A stretch of 64,000 nucleotides of DNA from Oscillospiraceae bacterium (GTDB lineage Bacteria > Bacillota > Clostridia > Oscillospirales > CAG-272), in NCBI GenBank assembly GCA_015063725.1, contig SVTP01000004.1, positions 24,911 to 88,910 on the forward strand, given 5' to 3'. Positions within the stretch are counted from its first letter, which is position 1. Each line of letters starts with the position of its first letter. The position numbers were made by a program, and so were the translations under genes. Of this stretch, positions 1 through 7,358 are shown one piece after another. The notes below the pieces were generated by a model. The model saw nothing but the letters and a program-made list of their open reading frames with translations, was not told the DNA's origin and ran no database searches.

Positions 1-614
1 CTGAAATCAAGCGCATATATCCATAATTGCGCGGGAGTTCCTGTTTCTGAAACAGTCTTATCTTTACTTGAATGAGAAAGCCTTGGAATATAATTCCAAA
101 ACTCGCAAATGGCATTGGGGGAATCATTTTCAGGATAAGTATACTTTTCCAACCAAATTTGAGACGTATCAAAACGAGCATAAAGAGAGATTCTCCCAAA
201 GGAATCGTACTTTCGCATTTCCGCTTTATACCATTCACAATAGCGATCTTTATATTGATAAACAGGAACGACCCATTCAAACCCGTTCAACTGAAAAACG
301 CAGCCAAAGGTGGTGGAGTTCTCGCCGTGATCGGATATTTTTATCAATCGGTCAGCGTCATCGAATTCGTATGACGTATATTCTTTGCGCTTTCCTATAT
401 TTTTCAGCTTTCTTCCCTTTGTATACTGTTTGGAATAGGCAAATTTTAAAATCAAAGACGGCGTGTGAATTCCATAGTAAAAATCCGAGGGAGTTGAATA
501 CTCTACACGACTTGATTTTATATTTTCGAAATATTCCGCATTGTCAAGCGCATATTTGCGAGCATCGTTAAAACAACTGATTAAATCATCAAACTCTTGA
601 TAGTGATTTGCCAT
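1..614 (-). CDS. Hypothetical protein, 3' end cut by window edge
   Basis: An open frame runs from ATG at 614 to the left edge without a stop, giving at least 204 residues beginning MANHYQEFDDL. It is rich in Tyr, Phe and Trp and looks soluble, with no signal peptide or membrane segment. The start is supported by a purine-rich GAAAGGCGGT stretch just upstream and by a good sigma-A promoter at 639-667. The plus-strand frames covering the same bases are antisense shadows. I do not recognise the family; the C terminus lies outside the window. Confidence 0.7.
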   Translation of the reverse strand, partial: MANHYQEFDDLISCFNDARKYALDNAEYFENIKSSRVEYSTPSDFYYGIHTPSLILKFAYSKQYTKGRKLKNIGKRKEYTSYEFDDADRLIKISDHGENSTTFGCVFQLNGFEWVVPVYQYKDRYCEWYKAEMRKYDSFGRISLYARFDTSQIWLEKYTYPENDSPNAICEFWNYIPRLSHSSKDKTVSETGTPAQLWIYALDF

Positions 615-638
615 TTTTCCACCGCCTTTCTTTGCTTT

Positions 639-667
639 ATTATAACACGAATCCACACGGATTGCAA
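639..667 (-). promoter_or_regulatory. Sigma-A promoter of the left-edge gene
   Basis: Minus strand TTGCAA (662-667), 17-bp spacer, TATAAT (639-644), about 25 bp upstream of the ATG at 614. Confidence 0.7.
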
Positions 668-697
668 GGGATATTTTACAGAAGGACTCTGAACCAA

Positions 698-767
698 GCC
701 TTGATTGCAAGCAATCAAGGCGCAAATTTGCTTTGCAAATTCGCCACGGCTCACGGCATTTTGCCGT
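698..767. repeat. Cluster of intergenic palindromes
   Basis: Three short inverted repeats follow each other: an 11-bp perfect palindrome GCCTTGATTGC/GCAATCAAGGC at 698-721, an imperfect GCAAATTTGC/TTTGCAAATT at 722-741, and ACGGCA/TGCCGT at 753-767. No reading frame is supported here. They lie between the left-edge gene's promoter and the end of tRNA-Trp and may be degraded intergenic repeats or terminator stems. Confidence 0.5.
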
Positions 768-790
768 TTCGCGCGTGATTTCTCAAAACA

Positions 791-854
791 TTCTGCCCCT
801 GCCAAAAGAAAAGGGAACGCAATCGCGTTCCCTTTTCTTTTGGCAGGGGCAGAA
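791..854. repeat. Perfect 30-bp inverted repeat that includes the tRNA-Trp 3' end
   Basis: The arms 791-820 and 825-854 are exact reverse complements separated by AATC. The right arm contains the last 14 bases of tRNA-Trp including CCA (841-854), so the left arm is an inverted copy of the tRNA tail plus 16 bases of its flank. In the tRNA transcript this would form a 64-nt hairpin competing with acceptor and T-stem pairing. The U-tract beyond it is weak (TGTTTTG), so simple terminator function is uncertain. Confidence 0.85.
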
Positions 855-916
855 GGACTCGAACCCACGACCCATGGTTTTGGAGACCAGTACTCTACCA
901 ACTGAGCTATACCCCT
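841..916 (-). tRNA. tRNA-Trp (CCA)
   Basis: A 76-nt cloverleaf with encoded CCA. The acceptor strand AGGGGTA pairs with TGCCCCT. The D-arm carries AGTTGGTA. The anticodon arm is TGGT-CTCCAAA-ACCA, giving anticodon CCA. The T-loop is TTCGAGT; the T-stem carries one mismatch and one wobble pair. Its own promoter is at 944-972 and the 3' end lies inside a long perfect hairpin. Confidence 0.95.
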
Positions 917-943
917 GTGTGCAGTTTTTCTGCAACGCTCAAT

Positions 944-972
944 ATTATATCATAGTTTTGAACAAATTGCAA
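944..972 (-). promoter_or_regulatory. Promoter of tRNA-Trp
   Basis: TTGCAA (967-972), 17-bp spacer, TATAAT (944-949) on the minus strand, placing the start of transcription about 20 nt before the tRNA. Confidence 0.75.
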
Positions 973-1052
973 GCCCTTTTGCAAAAAAAGATAAAGTTTT
1001 TTTATTTTTCAAAAAATCCCATCCTTTTGTCAAAAAAGGCGATTGTAGCTAT

Positions 1053-1181
1053 AAAGCCACACATAAAAATGGAGAAACCCGTCGATCTTTTCGACGGGTT
1101 TCAACCTTTTTAAGCATGTTTAAAATTTAATTAGAATCCGAGTTGCCATTTGAGTGTGGCTTTTGTTCTGCGCGAATTGTG
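1053..1181. repeat. 129-bp direct repeat, copy A
   Basis: Nearly identical to copy B (1272-1400). It contains nested inverted repeats: outer AAAGCCACAC/GTGTGGCTTT, then AATGG/CCATT, and a central hairpin GAAACCCGTC/GACGGGTTTC. The copies differ by only a few bases, in the central loop and one C/T. The 111-bp part bounded by the outer repeats resembles a mini inverted-repeat element, but the copies also share 18 bp beyond the right end, and no target-site duplication is evident. Confidence 0.85.
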
Positions 1182-1271
1182 AGTCCCCAGACCGGCTCAA
1201 TTTGATGCAGAAGACGTGATCGACCGATCGTCGCCGTACAGACGTACGGCAGAGAGGTCGAGCGCGGCTAA
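1182..1271. other. Spacer between the direct repeats
   Basis: Ninety bases with small palindromes (GATCGACCGATC and GCCGTACAGACGTACGGC). No gene is seen. Its first bases contain AGACCGG, the inverse of CCGGTCT found after copy B, which hints that the spacer is part of a duplicated gene tail. Confidence 0.4.
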
Positions 1272-1400
1272 AAAGCCACACATAAAAATGGAGAAACCCG
1301 TCACTTTTTTCGACGGGTTTCAACCTTTTTAAGTATGTTTAAAATTTAATTAGAATCCGAGTTGCCATTTGAGTGTGGCTTTTGTTCTGCGCGAATTGTG
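1272..1400. repeat. 129-bp direct repeat, copy B (3' UTR of the membrane-protein gene)
   Basis: Starts 10 bp after the stop codon of the 1411-2109 gene. Its central GAAACCCGTC hairpin followed by T-rich sequence can act as that gene's terminator on the minus strand. Together with copy A it makes a duplicated 3' region. Confidence 0.85.
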
Positions 1401-1410
1401 CCGGTCTGAA

Positions 1411-2109
1411 TCACCAAGCGTCGAATACGCGTCTGATCTTAACTCTCTTCGGTCCTTCTGCCTTCTTCTTGAGCTTGGTAGTAGCCAATTGAACGATTGC
1501 AAAGATTACGAAAATAACAAGAGCAAGAACTATGCTGAGTTTGCTTTGGCTGTAGTTGAAGAACTTAACCCAAGGAACCATAGCGGATACCATAGCAACT
1601 ACCGTAAAACCGCCAACGAAGGATGTAACAACAATAACTGCCAAACGTACAAAGTAAGTAGAGAGCAGTGCTGCAACAAGACCTGCTGCGGCTGCAACCA
1701 GGTAGTTGGGGTAAACAAAGTATGCAAACAGGAAGATTGCAAACCAAATCATGCCAAACAGTGCATATGCAAATTTTCTGTAAGCCAGGTAGCCCAAAAC
1801 AGCCAGCAGAACAACACCGATGATGATGCCAACAAAGTTGGGAACGTCCCACTCAAACTTTGCCTTTGCTGCTGTAAACAGAGCGTGACCGATTGCATAG
1901 CCGCCAATGCCAAAGCAAGCAGCAGAGAGCAGCTTAACGCACTTGTAGCCGATTACACCAACCAAGAGTGCAACCAATGCGCCAAAAGCAAACAGAACCA
2001 ACTCGGGGATCTTAATGCTAGCCGCAAAAGCGGAGAGCTTTTCGGTCGCCCAAACCAAGGCCTTCGGCACGTTGCCGGCGCCGAGAAATTCAAGAAACAT
2101 GGAATTCAT
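1411..2109 (-). CDS. Polytopic membrane protein, DUF4203/TMEM198-like
   Basis: 232 residues with about seven hydrophobic segments from residue 35 onward and a basic tail ending KLKKKAEGPKRVKIRR. Glycine-rich helices such as GALVALLVGVIGYK and FGIGGYAIG resemble the DUF4203/TMEM198-type family, which has no settled function. The ATG at 2109 has a GAAAGGGG ribosome site and a strong promoter at 2146-2175. It appears monocistronic and is followed by the duplicated 129-bp region. Family call is from composition and topology only. Confidence 0.75.
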   Translation of the reverse strand: MNSMFLEFLGAGNVPKALVWATEKLSAFAASIKIPELVLFAFGALVALLVGVIGYKCVKLLSAACFGIGGYAIGHALFTAAKAKFEWDVPNFVGIIIGVVLLAVLGYLAYRKFAYALFGMIWFAIFLFAYFVYPNYLVAAAAGLVAALLSTYFVRLAVIVVTSFVGGFTVVAMVSAMVPWVKFFNYSQSKLSIVLALVIFVIFAIVQLATTKLKKKAEGPKRVKIRRVFDAW

Positions 2110-2145
2110 AGTATAACCCCTTTCAAAATATCATCCTTACGTCTT

Positions 2146-2175
2146 ATTATACAACGAGCAGGGCGGTTTTGTCAA
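2146..2175 (-). promoter_or_regulatory. Promoter of the 232-aa membrane protein gene
   Basis: TTGACA (2170-2175), 18-bp spacer, TATAAT (2146-2151), minus strand. Confidence 0.75.
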
Positions 2176-2276
2176 GGGTTCACACCAATTTTTTGCTTGG
2201 TTTTTTTCAAAATCCGCTCTTTTTGTCGTTTTTTGCAGACTTTCTCCAATCAAAACAGAATATTTACATTTTCTTG

Positions 2277-2305
2277 TTGAAAACTTGGCGGATTGTTTGT
2301 ATAAT
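2277..2305 (+). promoter_or_regulatory. Promoter of the MATE-HAD operon
   Basis: TTGAAA (2277-2282), 17-bp spacer, TATAAT (2300-2305), about 30 bp before the ATG at 2336. Confidence 0.75.
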
Positions 2306-2335
2306 AAAGTTTGACTACAGAACGAGGAGTTTTTT

Positions 2336-3730
2336 ATGACGCAAGCGGATCTTTACTACAAAAAAATGACTGAAACGCCCGTGGCACGCCTGATTGTCGG
2401 TCTTGGAATTCCCACAACGATCTCCATGCTCATCACGGGTGTTTACAATTTAGCAGACACCTATTTTGTTGGTGCCTTGGGAGAGAGCCAGCAGGCTGCA
2501 ACAGGCATTCTGTTCACCCTGCAATCCATCATTCAGGCAATCGCTTTTATGCTTGGTCACGGCTCGGGCACCTTTGTTTCCAAGGCGCTTGCCGACAAGG
2601 ACACAAAAAGCGCTACGCGATACGTTTCCACCGCGTTTTTTACGGGCATTGGCATCGGTCTTGTCCTGTCGATTGGCGGACTTCTTTGTCTGGATCCCCT
2701 GCTCCGCCTTTTGGGCAGCACTGAGACCATTCTTCCCTATGCGCGTGACTACGGCTTTTGGGTGCTGACCGCTTGCCCCATTATGATCGGCTCACTGATA
2801 CTGAATAACAACCTGCGCTATGAGGGCAAAGCCTTTTATGCCATGATCGGCTTGACGACGGGTGGCATTTTGAATATTTTTGGCGACTATTTGCTCATTC
2901 GTGTTTGCAATCTCGGCGTTTTTGGTGCGGGAATGGCAACTGCCATTTCGCAGCTCATCAGTTTTTGTATCCTCGTTGTCCTGTATTTGCGTATGGCACA
3001 AAGCACACTCTCCATTCGTGCCATCAGCCATGATGCTCGCGAGTACCTCGGCATTTGCAAGGTCGGCTTTCCTTCTCTGATCCGACAAGGTCTCAACTCG
3101 ATCTCGGGCGGAATTCTGAACAACCTGACAAAGTCCTTTGGAGATGCCGCTATTGCCGCCATGAGCGTGGTCAACCGCTTCTCCTCTCTGGTCATGTTTG
3201 TCGGCCTTGGCATCGGTCAGGGCTTCCAACCTGTGGCATCCTTTAACTATCAGGCAAAAAAGTACCGCCGTGTGAAAAAAGGCTTGATCTTTACCACCGT
3301 ATTCGGCTTTTGTCTGTTGACTGTTCTGGCATCCCTCGGCTTTATTTTTGCAGAACCGATTGTGTATCTTTTCCAAGAGCATCCCGACGTGCGCAAAATC
3401 GGTGTTCCTGCCCTGCGCTATGCAACAGTTGGCATTTTGTTCCTCGCGCTCTCTGTGCCCGTAAACATGCTCTACCAAAGTATTCGCCGCGCAGGAATTG
3501 CATCCCTGCTCTCACTCTTGCGCTCGGGCGCGATCTTTATTCCCGTACTGCTGATCTTACATCATCTTTTGGGGCTGACGGGCATTCAGTTGGCGCAGCC
3601 TACAGCTGACGTCATTACGGGACTTTTGTCTATTCCCTTTATGCTGTATTTTCTTAAAACCACCCCAAACGATGAGGACGTGTTGCCCGATTTGGCAAGC
3701 GACCCCCCACAAGAAAAGGAGACCGTATGA
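2336..3730 (+). CDS. MATE family efflux transporter
   Basis: 464 residues, close to the usual MATE length, with about twelve membrane segments in two halves. The N terminus (PVARLIVGLGIPTTISMLITG, shown in part, then YNLADTYFVG) carries the family's typical first-helix signature, and the second half has the matching GLNSISGGILNN region and GIGQGFQPVASFNYQAKK. Such proteins export cationic or aromatic compounds by Na+ or H+ antiport; the substrate cannot be told. ATG at 2336 follows GAGGAG. The stop overlaps the next gene's start by ATGA, so the two are translationally coupled. Confidence 0.93.
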   Translation: MTQADLYYKKMTETPVARLIVGLGIPTTISMLITGVYNLADTYFVGALGESQQAATGILFTLQSIIQAIAFMLGHGSGTFVSKALADKDTKSATRYVSTAFFTGIGIGLVLSIGGLLCLDPLLRLLGSTETILPYARDYGFWVLTACPIMIGSLILNNNLRYEGKAFYAMIGLTTGGILNIFGDYLLIRVCNLGVFGAGMATAISQLISFCILVVLYLRMAQSTLSIRAISHDAREYLGICKVGFPSLIRQGLNSISGGILNNLTKSFGDAAIAAMSVVNRFSSLVMFVGLGIGQGFQPVASFNYQAKKYRRVKKGLIFTTVFGFCLLTVLASLGFIFAEPIVYLFQEHPDVRKIGVPALRYATVGILFLALSVPVNMLYQSIRRAGIASLLSLLRSGAIFIPVLLILHHLLGLTGIQLAQPTADVITGLLSIPFMLYFLKTTPNDEDVLPDLASDPPQEKETV

Positions 3731-4446
3731 AAGTAACCACCGTTTTGTTTGACCTTGACGGCACGCTGCTACCGATGGATATGAACGAATTTATCAAAGC
3801 CTATTTTGGCGGACTTGCCCGTCGCTTGGCGCCCCTTGGCTATGAGCCGCAAAAGCTGGTTAACTCCATTTGGCAAGGAACTGCCGCAATGGTGAAAAAT
3901 GACGGCAAGACAACCAACGAGGAGCGCTTTTGGCAGGGTTTTGAGACTGCCTACGGAAAGCCTGCAAGACAGGATGAGGAGCACTTTGCCGCCTACTATC
4001 GCGAGGACTTTGACAAGGTAAGAACCTCTTGCGGCTACACACCTGCGGCGCGCAAAATTGTGGATACCGTAAAGGCATGCGGCTTGCGCACAGCGCTTGC
4101 GACCAATCCTATCTTTCCTGCAATGGCTACCGAGCGACGCATTGCATGGGCGGGGCTTTCCACCTCGGATTTTGAGCTTTACACCACCTACGAAAACTCC
4201 CGTTTTTGCAAGCCAAACCCCGACTATTACCTTGACGTGATGCAATCCTTGGGTGTTTGCCCCGAGGAATGCTTGATGGTGGGCAATGACGTTGAAGAAG
4301 ATATGATAGCCCAAACGCTTGGGTGCCGCGTGTTCCTTTTGACAGATTGCCTGATCAACCCCAAAGGTGCTGACATTTCCGTTTATCCCAACGGCAGCTA
4401 TGATGATTTGATCGCATTCATTCAAAACCTCAATCAAGACGCATAA
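3727..4446 (+). CDS. HAD superfamily hydrolase (subfamily IA phosphatase-like)
   Basis: 239 residues. Motif I is FDLDGTLL near the N terminus with the nucleophile Asp and acid Asp. The Lys motif is FCKPNPDYY, and the final acidic motif is MVGNDVEEDM. A helical cap (about residues 15-95) follows motif I, typical of phosphoglycolate-phosphatase-like enzymes. Substrate unknown. Its start overlaps the MATE stop, and a strong terminator follows at 4466. Confidence 0.9.
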   Translation: MKVTTVLFDLDGTLLPMDMNEFIKAYFGGLARRLAPLGYEPQKLVNSIWQGTAAMVKNDGKTTNEERFWQGFETAYGKPARQDEEHFAAYYREDFDKVRTSCGYTPAARKIVDTVKACGLRTALATNPIFPAMATERRIAWAGLSTSDFELYTTYENSRFCKPNPDYYLDVMQSLGVCPEECLMVGNDVEEDMIAQTLGCRVFLLTDCLINPKGADISVYPNGSYDDLIAFIQNLNQDA

Positions 4447-4465
4447 AACCGAACAAAAAAATGAA

Positions 4466-4497
4466 GGGTGCTCTGCCAAAGCAGAGCACCCGTTTTT
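4466..4497. terminator. Convergent bidirectional terminator
   Basis: GGGTGCTCTGC-CAAA-GCAGAGCACCC followed by GTTTTTG on plus. It lies between the HAD gene and the end of the DUF4340 gene. Confidence 0.9.
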
Positions 4498-4499
4498 GT

Positions 4500-7313
4500 T
4501 TAAACAGTTGTATCAATCAGTTCCTGGTTCAAAAGGCGATCGATGTCTACCACGAGCTTTTCAAGAATTGCGGTAGAGGCGTAGAACTTACCAACCACGC
4601 CGTCAGGAGAGTTGGTAACAAATTCTCCCTTCTCGTTTTTGGTAAAGAGCTCTACGGTGACCAGCACCTTCCAATCGGAGTACTGATAGAATTTATACTC
4701 GAAATACTGCGAGATGTTCTCCTCGTAGTAACGAATCTCTTTGCCGTCCTCGTCATGATAGGTGTAGCCATTGAGTGCTTTTGCGTAGTCCTCAACGTGC
4801 ATGGAGATACTTGCAATGGGCTTTTTGCTCTCACTTGCAAGGTATTCCTCAACGCTCATACCCATCTTTTCCTTAAACTCAACAGGATCAACGTCGCCAA
4901 CGAGCGAGAAATAGAGCAGATCCATATGCAGTCTGCGGAAGTTGTCGGAAGCCGTAACGGTCTCGTACTCTTCTACACCGGCATCTCCCATGCCTGTGTT
5001 GGAAATCGTGTAATCCAGCTTTTTACCGTTGCATAAAACCTCGAGTCCCTTTGCACTGATGCCAAGCGCAACCTCGTATGTAGCGCTCTTATTTGTCTCC
5101 GGATCCTTATACGTAAACCGGTAAATGGGATCGCCAAAGCTACGGTTGACGCGGATGCGCTCACCGCGGATCTCGTCTATGTAATAATAATGTCCACCAA
5201 GATATTTGTCGTTTTCGTCACGCTCAATCTCATATTCAATGGTTTTGGTAACGTAATCGGGAGAGACCTTTACGTTGTCTCCGTCTTTGTTGACATAGTA
5301 GAAGGTTTCGGGTACGTAAACAACGTTGGTAAGCGAGGCGTTTTGCATGATCTCTTTGTAGCTGACAACCTCTACCTTATCAAAGTCAAGCTCTACAAGG
5401 TTGGAATAGGTAACCCCCTTGCGCTTGTAAACCCTTGTTCCGTCCTCCAAGTAGACGATCTTTCCCTCGGTGAGGTTGACTGCCGCAAACTCGCCCTTGT
5501 CGTTTTTGTAGTAAGTATAGCTCAGGGAGTTGTCAAGGTCAAAATCAAAAACCTGATCCTCGGGGAGCCCGAACGCCTCGCCGCTAAACTCAAATTTGAG
5601 GTCGCGAACGTAGGAAATGTTATGGAAGATGAATGCCTCATTATACCACTTCATGTAGTCCCACTCGAGGAAGGAGAGATAGTATTGGTCTACCTCAACG
5701 ATCATATCAAAGGGGACGGCTGCCACATAGTAGGTTCCGTTCTCTGTTTTTTGGCTGATAAAGAGTTGGTTTTCCGCGTACTTCTTATCACCCGTTACCT
5801 CATCGTATTGACCGCTAAAGGTCTTGTAGGTGAGATAATAGACGTTTTTATCAAGCCCAAACTCCGCCATTGACTCTTGCGTCAAGCCGATCCGCTTGCA
5901 GGCAACAGCCTCGACAGAATAGAGTGTCTCAAATATCGAAATAGCACTGTTTTCATTGATGTTGTATCCCGACATAACGCTGACACCCGGCAGATAGGGG
6001 CGCGTGGAGTTCATGGTGTTGACGCGCTCCTCAAGCTCGGAATAGGTAAAAGCAACGATGGTCTCGAGATAATCCTTTGTATCCTTCGTCCAGTCGTCAA
6101 TCGTACCCAAAAGGAAATCCTTGCCCATGCTGTGGTAGGTGACCGATACGGGGAAGACTACGCGCGGCACGACCAGCTGCTCGATGGGTTGCAATACGGT
6201 TTCTTCGATATAGTCGGTTGTAATGATATAAACCGAGCCTCTGCCCTCAAGGCGGACGTAGTAGCCGCCGCCCGAGAGAATGGCATCACCAACGTGAATG
6301 GTGTAGGTCTTTTCGGGGTCAGGCTGCGGGTTGCCCTGCTCATCGTAATCAATCACGTATTTACCGTTTTGATACATGTCGCTTCCATCGGCATTCTTTT
6401 TGAAAAGCACGCCGCTGATGGTATAGGTCGCCTGCGGCGTATCAAGACCGTAAACAGAATAGTCGATGGTTCCGTCCTCAAGACGGGGAATAAGAGGGTC
6501 TGTGGAGTTTTGTCCCATTTTGCGGTTGGCAAGCATATAGCCGCAAGAGAAGCAAAGTCGCGCAAACAGATCTTGGTCAAACTCCAGATTGGATTTTTCA
6601 AAGCCCTTGACCAGAACATCGTCGGCGGTGCGGTAGATAGTATAGTCTCCGCCCTGCTCGTTTTTCATTTCGATGGAGTACATATACTCGGAGCGGACCT
6701 GCGGAAAGACCAGAAGAACAGTGCCCGAGGAATATTCGCCATCCTCGGCATCTACCGTTGCGCGCAGAGTATGCTCACCTGTTTCGGGATCGATCCTGTA
6801 CTCGTTTCCGCTTCCTCTTGCAATAAAGACGGTGTCAAGCACCCCGTTGGTATCCATCAGGTTGCCATCTTTATCAAAGAGCTTATACACGCCTTCATGG
6901 CGTTTGACGTAGTACTTGTCTCTGTGCTCCACGCCGTCCACCGTATAGGTGTCAACAAAGGAATAGATAGCGATGAGCTGCGACACGATGACAAAGGTAA
7001 CAATGAGGACAAGCGCAACTGCCGACAGAATGATAATGGCAGTTTTTTGACGCTTGAGCATCGAGCGCTTTTTATCGGGGGCGGATGCTGCCTTTTCCCA
7101 ATGCGCCACCAAGCGGATATCTTCATCCGTTTCGATCAACGTATCGGGCGTGACGGGCAGCTCGCCGTGATACCAGCCAACAAAGGTGTACCCGCGGCGA
7201 GTGGGTGTTGGGAGCTGTCCAAACGGCTCTCCCACAACACCCTCGCGGCTCAATTGGGATACGCTTCCGCGATTGGCATCGAATATGAGGTTGATAATGG
7301 TTCCTGTTTTCAT
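4500..7313 (-). CDS. DUF4340-type membrane protein with N-terminal InlB-like repeat
   Basis: 937 residues. Residues about 8-72 form an InlB B-repeat (Listeria-Bacteroides repeat, Flg_new) domain with RRGYTFVGWY and a closing VAHW. A basic stretch (KKRSMLKRQK) and one membrane helix (about 89-113) follow, then a roughly 800-residue extracytoplasmic beta-rich region of DUF4340 type. By the positive-inside rule the InlB-like domain is cytoplasmic, which is unusual for a normally surface-exposed fold. It is the last gene of the Gld-like ABC operon and probably the substrate-engaging or scaffold subunit. ATG at 7313 lies 45 bp after the upstream gene. Confidence 0.8.
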   Translation of the reverse strand: MKTGTIINLIFDANRGSVSQLSREGVVGEPFGQLPTPTRRGYTFVGWYHGELPVTPDTLIETDEDIRLVAHWEKAASAPDKKRSMLKRQKTAIIILSAVALVLIVTFVIVSQLIAIYSFVDTYTVDGVEHRDKYYVKRHEGVYKLFDKDGNLMDTNGVLDTVFIARGSGNEYRIDPETGEHTLRATVDAEDGEYSSGTVLLVFPQVRSEYMYSIEMKNEQGGDYTIYRTADDVLVKGFEKSNLEFDQDLFARLCFSCGYMLANRKMGQNSTDPLIPRLEDGTIDYSVYGLDTPQATYTISGVLFKKNADGSDMYQNGKYVIDYDEQGNPQPDPEKTYTIHVGDAILSGGGYYVRLEGRGSVYIITTDYIEETVLQPIEQLVVPRVVFPVSVTYHSMGKDFLLGTIDDWTKDTKDYLETIVAFTYSELEERVNTMNSTRPYLPGVSVMSGYNINENSAISIFETLYSVEAVACKRIGLTQESMAEFGLDKNVYYLTYKTFSGQYDEVTGDKKYAENQLFISQKTENGTYYVAAVPFDMIVEVDQYYLSFLEWDYMKWYNEAFIFHNISYVRDLKFEFSGEAFGLPEDQVFDFDLDNSLSYTYYKNDKGEFAAVNLTEGKIVYLEDGTRVYKRKGVTYSNLVELDFDKVEVVSYKEIMQNASLTNVVYVPETFYYVNKDGDNVKVSPDYVTKTIEYEIERDENDKYLGGHYYYIDEIRGERIRVNRSFGDPIYRFTYKDPETNKSATYEVALGISAKGLEVLCNGKKLDYTISNTGMGDAGVEEYETVTASDNFRRLHMDLLYFSLVGDVDPVEFKEKMGMSVEEYLASESKKPIASISMHVEDYAKALNGYTYHDEDGKEIRYYEENISQYFEYKFYQYSDWKVLVTVELFTKNEKGEFVTNSPDGVVGKFYASTAILEKLVVDIDRLLNQELIDTTV

Positions 7314-7358
7314 TGGTATTTTATATTCCCTTTCTCTTTGAACCTGCTTTTGTAGATC

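Noticed and set aside
68..571. Plus-strand frames at the left edge
   Set aside because: The minus strand carries an uninterrupted frame with promoter, RBS and better composition over the same bases.
5877..7355. A 492-codon plus-strand open frame
   Set aside because: Antisense to the DUF4340 gene with no start signal or family resemblance.
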